From the NCBI RefSeq assembly GCF_031846385.1, contig NZ_JAVRHV010000001.1, positions 186,001-250,000 on the forward strand: DNA of 64,000 nucleotides. Reading direction: 5' to 3'. This document shows positions 1 through 7,847 of this stretch, in pieces. Every line of letters begins with the position of its first letter. Position 1 is the stretch's first letter. The stretch comes from Urechidicola vernalis. Its GTDB lineage: Bacteria > Bacteroidota > Bacteroidia > Flavobacteriales > Flavobacteriaceae. A program made the translations under genes and the position numbers. The notes beneath the pieces are model-generated. The model saw nothing but the letters and a program-made list of their open reading frames with translations. It made no database searches and had not been told where the DNA came from.

Positions 1-57
1 CGAACCGGCGACATTCAGCTTGGAAGGCTGACGCTCTACCAACTGAGCTACTTTCGC
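1..57 (-). tRNA. tRNA-Gly (anticodon TCC), 3' end cut by window edge
   Basis: Read on the minus strand this is a cloverleaf starting GCGAAAG at position 57, followed by T8/A9, a GCTC/GAGC D stem around AGTTGGTA, and a TCAGC/GCTGA anticodon stem around the loop CTTCCAA. The anticodon TCC reads GGA/GGG glycine codons. The variable loop and the T stem GCCGG with TTCG follow, and then the window ends inside the T loop, so the 3' half of the T arm and the acceptor 3' strand lie outside. A consensus promoter sits immediately upstream at 69-98. Confidence 0.95.
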
Positions 58-68
58 ATTTCCGGCTA

Positions 69-98
69 CAAATATACAAGTAGTTTAAACTATAACAA
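69..98 (-). promoter_or_regulatory. Bacteroidota-type promoter of tRNA-Gly
   Basis: On the minus strand TTG (98-96) is followed after 19 nt by TATATTTG (76-69), a full match to the Bacteroidota -33/-7 consensus. The predicted start of transcription is about 65, a few bases before the tRNA 5' end at 57. It is the cleanest promoter in the window and supports the phylum call. Confidence 0.8.
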
Positions 99-116
99 GT
101 ATTTTTCGAATAAAAA

Positions 117-563
117 TTAATAAAATTTACCGTCTTCTCGCATTACTTTTAAGAAATGGAATCCTTTAATTTCATATCCTTCATTGTAATAAAATTTATG
201 GCTTTTTGGATTACCGGTGTAAGTGTTTAATTCTGAGGCTTCACAACCTTTTGATTTGGCATGTTTGTAAATCCAATCAAAGAAAAGTCGACCCAAACCT
301 TGACCTCTGTAAGTATTGTCAATAATCACATGATCTACTTCCATACTTTTACCAATATAATGCCTTGTCATATACCAAATACCACAAACACCTATCAGTT
401 TTTCGTTATCATACATAACAGCGCATTCATAATTTTGTTCAATCATTTCCAAAATGCGTTCTTTCAACAATTCAAAGGGAGTTTGATCATTTAACTGTTG
501 AATCAATGGAACAATATCAAGAATTCTATCTTTCTCTATTATTTTTATTTTGATGTTTTCCAT
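117..563 (-). CDS. GNAT-family N-acetyltransferase
   Basis: This 148-residue protein has the GNAT fold layout: an N-terminal substrate strand region, a central VDHVIID strand, then the acetyl-CoA pyrophosphate-binding loop RGQGLGR, and a late N-x-K-x-HKFYYNEGY segment typical of motif B. It would transfer an acetyl group from acetyl-CoA to an amine; the substrate cannot be told. The start at 563 (MENIKIK) is chosen because an upstream in-frame ATG at 611 would overlap the divergent gene beginning at 598 and adds an atypical hydrophobic leader. It is divergently arranged with a second GNAT gene 34 nt away, so the two may share a promoter region. Confidence 0.85.
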   Translation of the reverse strand: MENIKIKIIEKDRILDIVPLIQQLNDQTPFELLKERILEMIEQNYECAVMYDNEKLIGVCGIWYMTRHYIGKSMEVDHVIIDNTYRGQGLGRLFFDWIYKHAKSKGCEASELNTYTGNPKSHKFYYNEGYEIKGFHFLKVMREDGKFY

Positions 564-597
564 TAAGTAGTATTTTTGGGTAAAGTTATAATATATA

Positions 598-1038
598 ATG
601 ATCGAAATCAAAGAAATTTCAGCACCTGAAGCTTATGCCATTCGAAAAGATGTTTTACGTGAAAATATTCCGTTAACTGAAAAAATGGAAGGAGATTTTG
701 ACGAGGAGACCTTGCATTTAGGCTTATTTGAAAATGGTGAATTGGGTTGCGTAGCCACTTTTATGCCACATGAAAGTTTTCATTTTAAAGGTTTTCAATA
801 TAGATTAAGAGGTATGGGTACTCATAGAGATCATCAGCATAAAGGATTTGGAAAAGCAGTTTTAACCAGCGCCGAAGCCATTTTGACAAAAAAAGGCGTA
901 GACGTACTTTGGTGCAATGCCCGTGTTATTGCTTTAAATTTTTATAAAAAATCTGGTTGGTCAATTGTAGGAGAAGAGTTTGATGTCCATTTGGTTGGAC
1001 CACATTATGTAATGTTTAAAAAATTAAAAGATGCCTAA
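598..1038 (+). CDS. GNAT-family N-acetyltransferase
   Basis: A 146-residue cytoplasmic GNAT enzyme. The region LRGMGTHRDHQHKGFGKAVL contains the beta-4 strand and the Q/RxxGxG/A acetyl-CoA loop (HQHKGFGKA), and ALNFYKKSGW is the usual C-terminal motif. It is not obviously closer to any characterised subfamily. It overlaps the following peptidase gene by 8 nt, which suggests co-transcription and translational coupling. It faces away from another GNAT gene, but the two proteins differ clearly and do not look like a recent duplication. Confidence 0.85.
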   Translation: MIEIKEISAPEAYAIRKDVLRENIPLTEKMEGDFDEETLHLGLFENGELGCVATFMPHESFHFKGFQYRLRGMGTHRDHQHKGFGKAVLTSAEAILTKKGVDVLWCNARVIALNFYKKSGWSIVGEEFDVHLVGPHYVMFKKLKDA

Positions 1039-1741
1039 GAGTTTTATTATATTGTTTTTATTATTTGCAATCAATGGCTATAGCCAAGGGGCATCTGAGT
1101 ATTCAAAAGCAGACCTTATAGGAAAAGGAAATCCAATTTTTCATGGAGATGATCATAAACTACAAAAAGAAGCTCATGAAGCTTTTGAAAAAATGCGTAA
1201 TGCCGCTTTAAAAGATGGCATAAAAATAAGAGTTGTTTCTAGTTATAGAGGCTTTGAACATCAAAAAGGGATTTGGACAAGAAAATACAATAGATTTACA
1301 AAACAAGGAATGTCTCCTCAAACAGCCATTTCTAAAATTATTGAATATTCTACAATACCCGGTACGTCACGCCATCATTGGGGAACCGATATAGATATTG
1401 TAGATGGGGGTATGCCACAACCAAAAAGTGTTTTAGAACCTAGCCATTTTTCAGAAGGAAAAGTGTTTTATAATTTTAAAAAATGGATGGACGCGAATGC
1501 CAATAATTTTGGGTTTTATTTGGTCTATACAAGCGTTGATGGAAGAAAGGGTTTTAAATATGAACCATGGCATTTTAGTTATAAGCCTATTTCTCAAAAA
1601 ATGTTAATGCAATATAAAGCTATGGATATTAAAGAAATGTTGCAAAAAGAAAAGATTGTTGGGGGCGATTATTTTACAGATGAGTTTATTAAAGCCTATA
1701 GAAATGAAAATATCCTCGATATAAATCCTAAATTAAAATAG
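1031..1741 (+). CDS. D-alanyl-D-alanine carboxypeptidase, VanY/M15B type
   Basis: Exported 236-residue protein with a signal peptide ending near GYSQG (about residue 20). The zinc peptidase M15 signature is complete: SSYRGFEHQ (substrate-binding Arg and Gln), SRHHWGTDIDI with the zinc ligands His and Asp, and EPWHFSY with the catalytic Glu and the third zinc ligand His. It is expected to trim D-Ala from peptidoglycan stem peptides in the periplasm. It begins inside the end of the preceding GNAT gene and is followed after 3 nt by a membrane protein gene, giving a likely three-gene transcript. Confidence 0.88.
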   Translation: MPKSFIILFLLFAINGYSQGASEYSKADLIGKGNPIFHGDDHKLQKEAHEAFEKMRNAALKDGIKIRVVSSYRGFEHQKGIWTRKYNRFTKQGMSPQTAISKIIEYSTIPGTSRHHWGTDIDIVDGGMPQPKSVLEPSHFSEGKVFYNFKKWMDANANNFGFYLVYTSVDGRKGFKYEPWHFSYKPISQKMLMQYKAMDIKEMLQKEKIVGGDYFTDEFIKAYRNENILDINPKLK

Positions 1742-1744
1742 TAT

Positions 1745-2407
1745 ATGAAACTTCTTAAATACCAAGCTTGGCACCTGTTGTTTTTAGTAATTAGTTGCGG
1801 TGTACTATGGTATTTAATTGAAATGGGAGTCCTAGTTTTGGAAGGCTCTCTATTTGGAATAACAACATATGGTTGGTTTGTTTTTGCATTGTTAATTCCT
1901 ATTATTCACCAAGTATATGTCCTTATTTGTTGGCGCTTGGAGTTGTATTATAAAAGCATTACTACTAGGTTTCGTGCCAATGGGTTTAAGATGTACAAAA
2001 CAGGATTTTTCGTGTTATTTATTGCACGTTTTTTTACCGTTATATTATTAGCACTATCTAGTGCAAATAGTTTTGAAATTGATATATGGGCTAAAGTAAG
2101 TTTAATCGTTTTATTAACTATTCCGGCATTGTATGCATTTTATTCGGTTAAAATTTTTTTTGGATTTGATAGAGCAGCAGGTTTAGATCATTTTGATAAA
2201 AAAATATCCAAAGAACCATTTGTAAAAAGAGGCATATTTAAATATACTAGTAATGGCATGTACAAATTTGCGTTCCTCTTTTTTTATGTGCCTGGAGTTA
2301 TTTGGTCATCAGAATTGGCATTAATTGTGGCTCTTTTTAGCCATGTCTATATTTGGGTGCATTACTACTGTACTGAGTTGCCAGACATAAAGCATATTTA
2401 CAAATAG
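1745..2407 (+). CDS. integral membrane protein, possibly ICMT/PEMT-like methyltransferase
   Basis: A 220-residue protein with about five to six hydrophobic segments spread along its length. The C-terminal part (GxFKYTSNGMY, then a hydrophobic segment, then a WVHYYCTELPD segment) resembles the isoprenylcysteine/phospholipid methyltransferase family, where a G-x-Y/F-x-x-x-R-N-P-M-Y motif binds the cofactor. The expected Arg-Asn-Pro is altered here (TSNGMY), so the function is uncertain. It starts 3 nt after the peptidase gene and is probably in the same operon. The membrane location is well supported; the methyltransferase assignment is inference. Confidence 0.6.
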   Translation: MKLLKYQAWHLLFLVISCGVLWYLIEMGVLVLEGSLFGITTYGWFVFALLIPIIHQVYVLICWRLELYYKSITTRFRANGFKMYKTGFFVLFIARFFTVILLALSSANSFEIDIWAKVSLIVLLTIPALYAFYSVKIFFGFDRAAGLDHFDKKISKEPFVKRGIFKYTSNGMYKFAFLFFYVPGVIWSSELALIVALFSHVYIWVHYYCTELPDIKHIYK

Positions 2408-2437
2408 ATAATTTCCTTTTATTAGGGCGGTTATTGG

Positions 2438-2469
2438 TTGAATAAATACAAATACATTCTTTATATTTG
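2438..2469 (+). promoter_or_regulatory. promoter for the ppk2 pair
   Basis: TTG (2438-2440), 21 nt, then TATATTTG (2462-2469) matches the Bacteroidota promoter consensus. Because the -7 box ends only 4 nt before the ATG at 2474, the mRNA would start at or within a base or two of the start codon, making the transcript leaderless or nearly so. Confidence 0.6.
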
Positions 2470-2473
2470 TTTT

Positions 2474-3346
2474 ATGACGAATAAATCAAAAATAAATTCT
2501 TCTGAAATTTTAAAGGAGGACTTTGTAGAAATAACTACAAAATCAGAATTACTATCTAAAATTGAAGCAAAAGGGATAGAAATTGAAGGAGTTCTTGAAT
2601 CGGTTAAATACGAAGAAGAATTAAAAAATCTTCAAATAGAACTGGTAAAATTGCAGCAATGGATTTCAAAAAACAAAAAGCGGATTGTAGTAATTTTTGA
2701 AGGGAGAGACGCTGCAGGAAAAGGAGGGAATATTCGTCGTTTTTCAGAACATTTAAGTCCTCGTTCTATGCGAACCGTAGCGTTAACAAAACCAACCGAA
2801 ATAGAGTTGGGCCAATGGTATTTTGAGCGTTATATTAAAGAATTACCAAACCCAGGTGAAATTGTTTTTTTTGATAGAAGTTGGTATAACAGGGCTGTGG
2901 TAGAACCGGTAATGGGGTTTTGCACTTTTGATCAGTATAAGCGGTTTATGACGCAAGTGCCTGAATTTGAGCATATGTTGTACGAAGATGGAATTAAGAT
3001 TATTAAATTTTGGTTTTCTATATCTAAAGAAGAACAACAACGAAGATTTGAAGCGAGATTGCAGAACCCATTAAAGCGTTGGAAATACAGCCCAGTAGAT
3101 GAAAAAGGACAGGAAAAATGGGTGGAATACACCAAATTTAAGGAGAAAATGTTTAGTGGGACACATACTTCTTATAGCCCTTGGATAACAGTAAAGGCAA
3201 ATAATAAAAAGAGTGCTAGGCTTGAAGCGATGAGATATGTACTTTCTCAATTTGATTATGACGGAAAAGATGACTCGCTTACAACCTTATATCCAGACCC
3301 GAATATAGTTATGCGGTATTTCCGTTCTAACCATCAATTAGATTAA
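2474..3346 (+). CDS. ppk2: polyphosphate kinase 2 family protein (first of tandem pair)
   Basis: PPK2 enzymes move phosphate between polyphosphate and nucleotides. This 290-residue single-domain copy has the Walker A GRDAAGKGG at residues 77-85, the lid region around LSPRSMRTVALTKPT, and Walker B FFDRSWYNRAVVEPV, with the Arg/Asp set of the family. The start at ATG 2474 (MTNKSK) is chosen over an upstream TTG at 2438, since that TTG is the -33 element of the promoter. It is followed one base after its stop by a paralogue. Class I, II or III (ADP, AMP or both as acceptor) cannot be set from motifs alone. Confidence 0.9.
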   Translation: MTNKSKINSSEILKEDFVEITTKSELLSKIEAKGIEIEGVLESVKYEEELKNLQIELVKLQQWISKNKKRIVVIFEGRDAAGKGGNIRRFSEHLSPRSMRTVALTKPTEIELGQWYFERYIKELPNPGEIVFFDRSWYNRAVVEPVMGFCTFDQYKRFMTQVPEFEHMLYEDGIKIIKFWFSISKEEQQRRFEARLQNPLKRWKYSPVDEKGQEKWVEYTKFKEKMFSGTHTSYSPWITVKANNKKSARLEAMRYVLSQFDYDGKDDSLTTLYPDPNIVMRYFRSNHQLD

Positions 3347-3347
3347 T

Positions 3348-4133
3348 ATGGAAGAGTTTGAATTTAAAGATTCGCAAGTTCAAAAACTGAACTCAAAAAA
3401 AGGAATGTTTGCGCTATTGTCTAGAGAAACGCTTAATTATCCTAAAACAATTCGGTTTTTAGATTACGAAAAGAAGTTAAAAAAGTTGCAAGTTGAATTG
3501 GTTCGATTGCAAACTTGGGCTATTCAGAATAATGAACGAATTATCATTCTTTTTGAAGGTAGAGATGCTGCTGGTAAGGGAGGTGCTATAAGAAGAGCGA
3601 CCGAGAGAATAAATCCGCGTAATTTTAGGATTGTCGCCTTACCAAAACCTACAAAAGAAGAAAGCACGCAATGGTATTTTCAGCGATATGTAAATCAGTT
3701 TCCAAAAGAAGGTGAAATCGTCTTTTTTGATCGAAGTTGGTATAATAGGGCAGTAGTAGAGCCGGTTAATGGGTTTTGTACAGATGAGGAGCATGAAATA
3801 TTCATGAACCAGGTCAACGATTTTGAACGTATGATTACAGAATCTGGAGTTCGTTTGGTAAAATTTTATATGTCTATTTCTAAAAAGGAACAAGAAAAAC
3901 GATTTAATGAAATAAAATCGGATCCGTTAAAACAATGGAAAATGTCTTCTGTAGATGAAGCGGCTCAAGTTTTATGGGATAAGTATACGTTTTATAAGAA
4001 AAAGATGTTTGACTTAACCAAGGACCACATTCGATTTAAAATAATTCAGGCCAATCGAAAAACTTCGGCAAGAATTGCAGTAATAGAACACATATTAAAA
4101 GTAATTCCTTACGATAAGGAATTAGAAATATAA
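3348..4133 (+). CDS. ppk2: polyphosphate kinase 2 family protein (second of tandem pair)
   Basis: 261 residues, Walker A GRDAAGKGG at residues 71-79 and Walker B FFDRSWYNRAVVEPV identical to the upstream copy. The two proteins align along the whole kinase domain but differ at both ends and throughout the surface, so the duplication is old. The N-terminus is shorter than in the first copy. The gene starts directly after the upstream stop (1-nt gap), so the two are co-translated and could form a heteromer or handle different nucleotides. A strong hairpin terminator follows at 4135-4163. Confidence 0.9.
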   Translation: MEEFEFKDSQVQKLNSKKGMFALLSRETLNYPKTIRFLDYEKKLKKLQVELVRLQTWAIQNNERIIILFEGRDAAGKGGAIRRATERINPRNFRIVALPKPTKEESTQWYFQRYVNQFPKEGEIVFFDRSWYNRAVVEPVNGFCTDEEHEIFMNQVNDFERMITESGVRLVKFYMSISKKEQEKRFNEIKSDPLKQWKMSSVDEAAQVLWDKYTFYKKKMFDLTKDHIRFKIIQANRKTSARIAVIEHILKVIPYDKELEI

Positions 4134-4134
4134 A

Positions 4135-4163
4135 AAAAGGAGCAATTGAAAATTGCTCCTTTT
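4135..4163. terminator. bidirectional intrinsic terminator
   Basis: A 13-bp perfect stem (4135-4147 with 4151-4163) around a GAA loop, with the A-run on one side and the T-run on the other. It lies between the convergent ppk2 operon and the DUF4190 gene and can serve both. Confidence 0.85.
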
Positions 4164-4168
4164 CTAAT

Positions 4169-4492
4169 TTACTCCAGGTCTTCCATTATCGTTCTGAATT
4201 CTTCCATTTGAGCAGCCCATTGCCCCGATGAGACAATGAAAATAGTATAGATAATGATCAAGGCCCCTAAAACAATACCGATGATAGAGGTAATTTTTCC
4301 GGTTTCAGCATTTCCAATGCCAGAATATACATCTGGGTTATTTGCAAATTCTGTTCTGGCTTTTTTTGCTTTATTTAAGCCGACAATTCCCAAAATTATT
4401 CCGGGAATACCGTAACAGCAGCACGCCGTTACAATTGAGCAGATCCCTAAAATTAACGAGGCTTTAGCGCCAGGTGCTTGTTGTTTTTCCAT
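4169..4492 (-). CDS. DUF4190-like small membrane protein
   Basis: A 107-residue protein with two hydrophobic segments. The first (ASLILGICSIVTACCCYGIPGIILGIVGL, about residues 10-38) has the Gly-rich small-residue pattern and cysteine run seen in DUF4190 proteins. A soluble stretch follows, and then a second segment near IIGIVLGALIIIYTIFIV. The role is unknown. It follows the DUF2752 gene by 4 nt on the same strand, so the two form an operon, as is common for these families in Bacteroidota. Confidence 0.75.
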   Translation of the reverse strand: MEKQQAPGAKASLILGICSIVTACCCYGIPGIILGIVGLNKAKKARTEFANNPDVYSGIGNAETGKITSIIGIVLGALIIIYTIFIVSSGQWAAQMEEFRTIMEDLE

Positions 4493-4496
4493 TTGT

Positions 4497-4790
4497 TTAA
4501 TTAATTGATTTAATTATAAAGTTTGTTACAATGATTAGTGCATTTAAAATAAATAGATAGAGTAGTATTTTACTTCCTAATTTAAAATTGAGTTTTAGAT
4601 GTAAAAGAAGATAACTAAACATGAAAATTAACGTGTAAATTGCAGGATACATATAAAAAGCTGCTTCAAAATCACCTTTTAAAATATAGATTACTGAACG
4701 CTGCATTCCACATCCCATACAATCTACTTCCAGGTATTTTTTCCAAGGGCAACTAAGAAGATTCCTTTCAAGAAAGTTTATAAAACTCAT
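4497..4790 (-). CDS. DUF2752 membrane protein
   Basis: A 97-residue protein whose N-terminal half carries the DUF2752 signature: a CPW segment followed by C-M-G-C-G-M-Q-R-S, corresponding to the CPxCGxxRA-type cysteine motif. An amphipathic segment with repeated aromatic residues follows, then one or two transmembrane segments in the C-terminal half. Function is unknown; the paired cysteines suggest metal or redox chemistry, but that is inference. It is upstream of and co-directional with the DUF4190 gene (4 nt apart). Confidence 0.75.
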   Translation of the reverse strand: MSFINFLERNLLSCPWKKYLEVDCMGCGMQRSVIYILKGDFEAAFYMYPAIYTLIFMFSYLLLHLKLNFKLGSKILLYLFILNALIIVTNFIIKSIN

Positions 4791-4821
4791 CTATTTTTTT
4801 AGAAAGCTAAAAATACTACAA

Positions 4822-5472
4822 TTATGATAACTTTTGAACTTGTTCAAAAACAAAATATACTTCAGCAGCAATTTGTTGATTTAAATCAGCGTAATATTTC
4901 AAACTTTTATTTGATTTATAGGTGTTTTCAAGATTATTTAATGGGAGATAAACTTTTGAAATAACCTCTGGTATATAGAGGCAATATTCGTCAATAGTTT
5001 TTGATAAAGATACAGCTATGAATGGCTTATTCGAGATGAGACTGTCATATAGTTTCGAATATATAACCAGTGGTTTCTTCATATTCTTGTACGACACTTC
5101 ATAAATTGGGTTTTGGTGATCAAATTCAAGTAGTTTAAAGCAAAACCCTACCGATTGAAGAATACTCACAACCTCGGCGTTAATAGAAGAGACAGTTAAT
5201 CCTCCCGAATAACTTTTTATGCGTTTTAATTTGAAAAAATGAATAGCGAAGTGCGTCCAGATTTGATATAATTGGCTAGATGTTGAATTTTGTGTAGAGA
5301 TATAATTAATTCTTACCTTCTTTAATTTTTTTCTTTCGATAATTATAACATCTATTAATTCAGATAGAATTTTCTTTTTGTCGTTTGATATTATAGTTTC
5401 TTTAGTAGATGTTTTAAAGAATTTTTTAGGCTTTTGCTTGATGATTTGAGACATAGAACTATTTTTGTTCAA
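4822..5472 (-). CDS. degenerate low-molecular-weight phosphatase/arsenate reductase-like protein
   Basis: 216 residues. The segment RINYISTQNSTSSQLYQIW, the SYSGG strand, the NPIYEV region and the C-terminal QQIAAEVYFVFEQV helix match the flavobacterial LMW-PTP/ArsC-like family. In the active members I remember, the P-loop reads I-C-T-H-N-S-R-R-S. Here the nucleophilic Cys is Ser and the P-loop Arg is Ser, so CX5R is absent and normal phosphatase or arsenate reductase chemistry is not expected. One downstream Cys (DEYC) remains. It has an extended basic N-terminus. It is divergent from the Smr-domain gene (55 nt). It may be a regulatory or binding pseudo-enzyme; reading frame and length are intact, so it is not simply a pseudogene. 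Confidence 0.65.
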   Translation of the reverse strand: MNKNSSMSQIIKQKPKKFFKTSTKETIISNDKKKILSELIDVIIIERKKLKKVRINYISTQNSTSSQLYQIWTHFAIHFFKLKRIKSYSGGLTVSSINAEVVSILQSVGFCFKLLEFDHQNPIYEVSYKNMKKPLVIYSKLYDSLISNKPFIAVSLSKTIDEYCLYIPEVISKVYLPLNNLENTYKSNKSLKYYADLNQQIAAEVYFVFEQVQKLS

Positions 5473-5527
5473 AATTGTTCAGAATATATCGATATTAGGT
5501 AAAGTGAAAATTAAGAAATAGTTATAA

Positions 5528-6079
5528 ATGCGTTTTAAAATAGGAGATAAGGTTGCAGTGCTGGATGATGCCATAAGCGGGGTTGTAGAAAGTGTAAATG
5601 GTTTGCTAATAACGATAAATTCGGATAATGGTTTTAGTTTAAAATTTGAAGAGCGTGATTTAGTACTAATTCGTGAAGAGCAGTCTGAAATTGCTAAAAA
5701 AGTAATTGTATCTGAAAAGTTAGGACTAAAGAATGATTGCAATAAAAAAGGTAAACTATCGAGGAAAAAGAAAACAAAGGATTTGGTGCCGGGAATGGAG
5801 GTAGACCTTCACATTCAAAAGTTGGTAAAATCTACTCGTGGTATGGATAAGTATGATATGCTTAGTTTTCAAATAGATACGGCAAAGCACAAATTAGAAT
5901 TTGCCATAAAAAATAGAATTCCTAGAATAGTATTTATTCATGGAGTGGGTGAAGGAGTGTTAAAAAATGAATTGATGTATTTATTTAATAGATATCCAGT
6001 ATCTGTTTCTGAGGCCTCCTATCAAAAATATGGAATGGGAGCAACAGAGGTATATATTTTACAGAATAAAAGTGTTTAG
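5528..6079 (+). CDS. Smr-domain protein with N-terminal KOW/SH3-like segment
   Basis: 183 residues. The N-terminal part (1-50) looks like a small beta-barrel (MRFKIGDKVAVLDD...GVVESVNG). A basic KKK-rich linker follows, then a C-terminal Smr domain with VDLHIQKL (the LDxH-type motif), FIHGVGEGVLK (HGxGxG motif) and YGMGATEVYI. Smr domains are nicking or RNA-cleaving nucleases, seen at the end of MutS2. This stand-alone form is common in Bacteroidota. Its last codons overlap the convergent lipoprotein gene by 4 nt. Confidence 0.82.
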   Translation: MRFKIGDKVAVLDDAISGVVESVNGLLITINSDNGFSLKFEERDLVLIREEQSEIAKKVIVSEKLGLKNDCNKKGKLSRKKKTKDLVPGMEVDLHIQKLVKSTRGMDKYDMLSFQIDTAKHKLEFAIKNRIPRIVFIHGVGEGVLKNELMYLFNRYPVSVSEASYQKYGMGATEVYILQNKSV

Positions 6080-6582
6080 TTTAATGGAATAAAGAACTCC
6101 CCAAAGGTCCCTTCTTCAAAGGCCAAATAATTTTCACCTTTCTCAACTTTTAAATTTTGAAAAGAGATATGATGTGTATATCCAATTAATATACCCATAT
6201 CATCCAATTCTTCTACTGTATCGATTAAAATTAGATTGCTAACACCAGAAACACCTGTCCAATTGGATAGAATTGTAGGTTCAGTTGGAGGGATGTCTGA
6301 GCAGAAATACGCAGGTGAAACTTCACTGCTAAACGTTCTATAAATAACATTTTCAGAAGTTATTCCTAATTCTGTAGATGTTTCTTCTTCTTTAAAATAT
6401 GTTTCGGCAATAGTAACGATCAAGCCTTCAGCTATTCCTAATCTAAACAATGTATAATTACCATTTCTAACTTCGCAATTATGAACTTCATCTTCAAATT
6501 CAAATGCCGGAATTGCTATATCTCCATCATCACAAGCAACAAACACAAGACATAAAAGAAGGGTAATATATTTTTTCATCAC
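6076..6582 (-). CDS. hypothetical lipoprotein
   Basis: 168 residues with a lipoprotein signal (MMKKYITLLLCLVFVAC, Cys about residue 17) followed by an acidic stretch, consistent with outer-membrane or surface export in Bacteroidota. I recognise no domain. Two Met codons start the frame; either may be used. A -7-like box (TACTTTTG, 6606-6599 on the minus strand) gives a short leader. It converges on and overlaps the Smr gene by 4 nt, with no room for a separate terminator. Confidence 0.7.
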   Translation of the reverse strand: MMKKYITLLLCLVFVACDDGDIAIPAFEFEDEVHNCEVRNGNYTLFRLGIAEGLIVTIAETYFKEEETSTELGITSENVIYRTFSSEVSPAYFCSDIPPTEPTILSNWTGVSGVSNLILIDTVEELDDMGILIGYTHHISFQNLKVEKGENYLAFEEGTFGEFFIPLN

Positions 6583-6652
6583 TATTATTTAATGAAGACA
6601 AAAGTAATAGTTTTTAACAGTTTTTAGCCTTTATTGATTGGATAAATTTTAG

Positions 6653-6660
6653 TTACTTTG
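6653..6660 (+). promoter_or_regulatory. -7 box of the cysteine desulfurase gene
   Basis: TTACTTTG matches seven of eight positions of TAnnTTTG and ends only 4 nt before the ATG at 6665. Candidate TTG elements lie at 6634-6636 and 6638-6640, at 16 and 12 nt spacing, shorter than ideal. It predicts a nearly leaderless mRNA. Confidence 0.4.
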
Positions 6661-6664
6661 TGCC

Positions 6665-7804
6665 ATGAATAGAATTTACTTAGATAGTGCAGCAACGAGT
6701 CGTATGGACGGTGCTGTAATTGAGGCAATGTCTGCGTCTATGGCCGAAATTTATGGTAACCCTTCTTCTTCACATCAGTATGGAAGGGCGGCTAAATCTA
6801 AAATAGAACGCGCCCGTAGAAACATAGCAAAGTTGTTAAATGTAACTCCGAGTGAAATTGTATTTACGGCAGGAGGAAGTGAGGCTGATAATATGATTTT
6901 ACGCAACGCGGTTTGTCATTTAGGAGTAAAAAGAATTATATCTTCTAAAATAGAGCATCATGCTGTACTACATACCTTAGATGTGCTTGAAGAAGATGAA
7001 GAATTACAATTAGATTATGTAAATTTAAATGAAGATGGTTCTGTGGATATGAATCATTTTGAGCAGTTAATTTCTGATACAACTCATAAAACTTTAGTGA
7101 GTTTAATGTATGTAAATAATGAAATAGGAACTGTTTTAGATGCTAAAAAAGTTTCTGATTTGTGTAAGCAATATGATACTTTGTTTCATTCAGATGCTGT
7201 GCAGGTTATAGGTCATTATAATTTAGATTTACAAGAAATTCCTATTGATTTTATTGTAGCAAGTGCACATAAATTTCATGGACCTAAGGGTATTGGATTT
7301 GCCTACTTTAGGAAAGGAATAGGTATAAAACCATTATTAACAGGTGGCGCACAGGAAAGAGGTGCTAGAGCTGGCACAGAAAATGTTCATGGAATTGTTG
7401 GTATGGACAAAGCTTTAGAAATTGTTTATAAAGACATCGATAAAGAAGCAGCTTATATAAATGATATTAAAAAGTATTTTTTACAAAGGTTGAAGGAAGA
7501 AATTCCTGGAGTGGCTTTTAATGGATGCCCGGAGGATGAGCAACGAAGTAATTATTGTTTGCTAAATGTTAGATTCCCTGGAAATAGTGATATGCTTTTA
7601 TTCTCATTAGATATTAAAGGTATTTCTGCATCTGGAGGGAGTGCTTGTCAAAGTGGAGCAAGTGGAGGTTCACATGTTTTAAATGCAATATTATCTCAGA
7701 ACGAAGCGAAAAAGACATCAGTTAGATTTTCTTTTAGTAAGTTTAATACAAAAGATGAAATTGATCAAGTAATAGTGGCATTGAAAGAAATTTTAAAAAT
7801 CTAA
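6665..7804 (+). CDS. cysteine desulfurase (NifS/IscS-like, class V aminotransferase fold)
   Basis: 379 residues, full length. It removes sulfur from cysteine with pyridoxal phosphate and hands it on as a persulfide for Fe-S clusters or thiolated tRNA. Visible signs are the N-terminal YLDSAATS, IEHHAVL (cofactor-stacking His), SDAVQ, SAHKFHGPKG with the PLP lysine at about residue 203, the GGAQERGARAGTENV block, and the catalytic loop GSACQSGASGGSHVL with Cys about residue 328. No scaffold (IscU) or regulator gene adjoins it, so it stands alone here. Confidence 0.92.
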   Translation: MNRIYLDSAATSRMDGAVIEAMSASMAEIYGNPSSSHQYGRAAKSKIERARRNIAKLLNVTPSEIVFTAGGSEADNMILRNAVCHLGVKRIISSKIEHHAVLHTLDVLEEDEELQLDYVNLNEDGSVDMNHFEQLISDTTHKTLVSLMYVNNEIGTVLDAKKVSDLCKQYDTLFHSDAVQVIGHYNLDLQEIPIDFIVASAHKFHGPKGIGFAYFRKGIGIKPLLTGGAQERGARAGTENVHGIVGMDKALEIVYKDIDKEAAYINDIKKYFLQRLKEEIPGVAFNGCPEDEQRSNYCLLNVRFPGNSDMLLFSLDIKGISASGGSACQSGASGGSHVLNAILSQNEAKKTSVRFSFSKFNTKDEIDQVIVALKEILKI

Positions 7805-7815
7805 TCTTATTTTTA

Positions 7816-7847
7816 ACGAATTCTAGATAAGGTTCTACGAATTCTAG
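7816..7847. repeat. 11-bp direct repeat with 21-bp period, candidate operator
   Basis: ACGAATTCTAG occurs at 7816-7826 and again at 7837-7847, exactly two helical turns apart, in the gap before the lipoprotein gene at 7917. A perfect -7 box TAGTTTTG lies at 7878-7885. The arrangement suits binding of a dimer or tandem DNA-binding protein, but no regulator is identified. Confidence 0.4.

Noticed and set aside
2438..2473. Extended N-terminus of the first PPK2 protein from TTG 2438
   Set aside because: The TTG is the -33 promoter element and the extension lies across the -7 box, so it would not be transcribed.
6076..6079. Overlap of the Smr and lipoprotein genes as a sign of a frameshift or pseudogene
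   Set aside because: Both frames are complete with normal ends; a 4-nt convergent overlap is simply tight packing.
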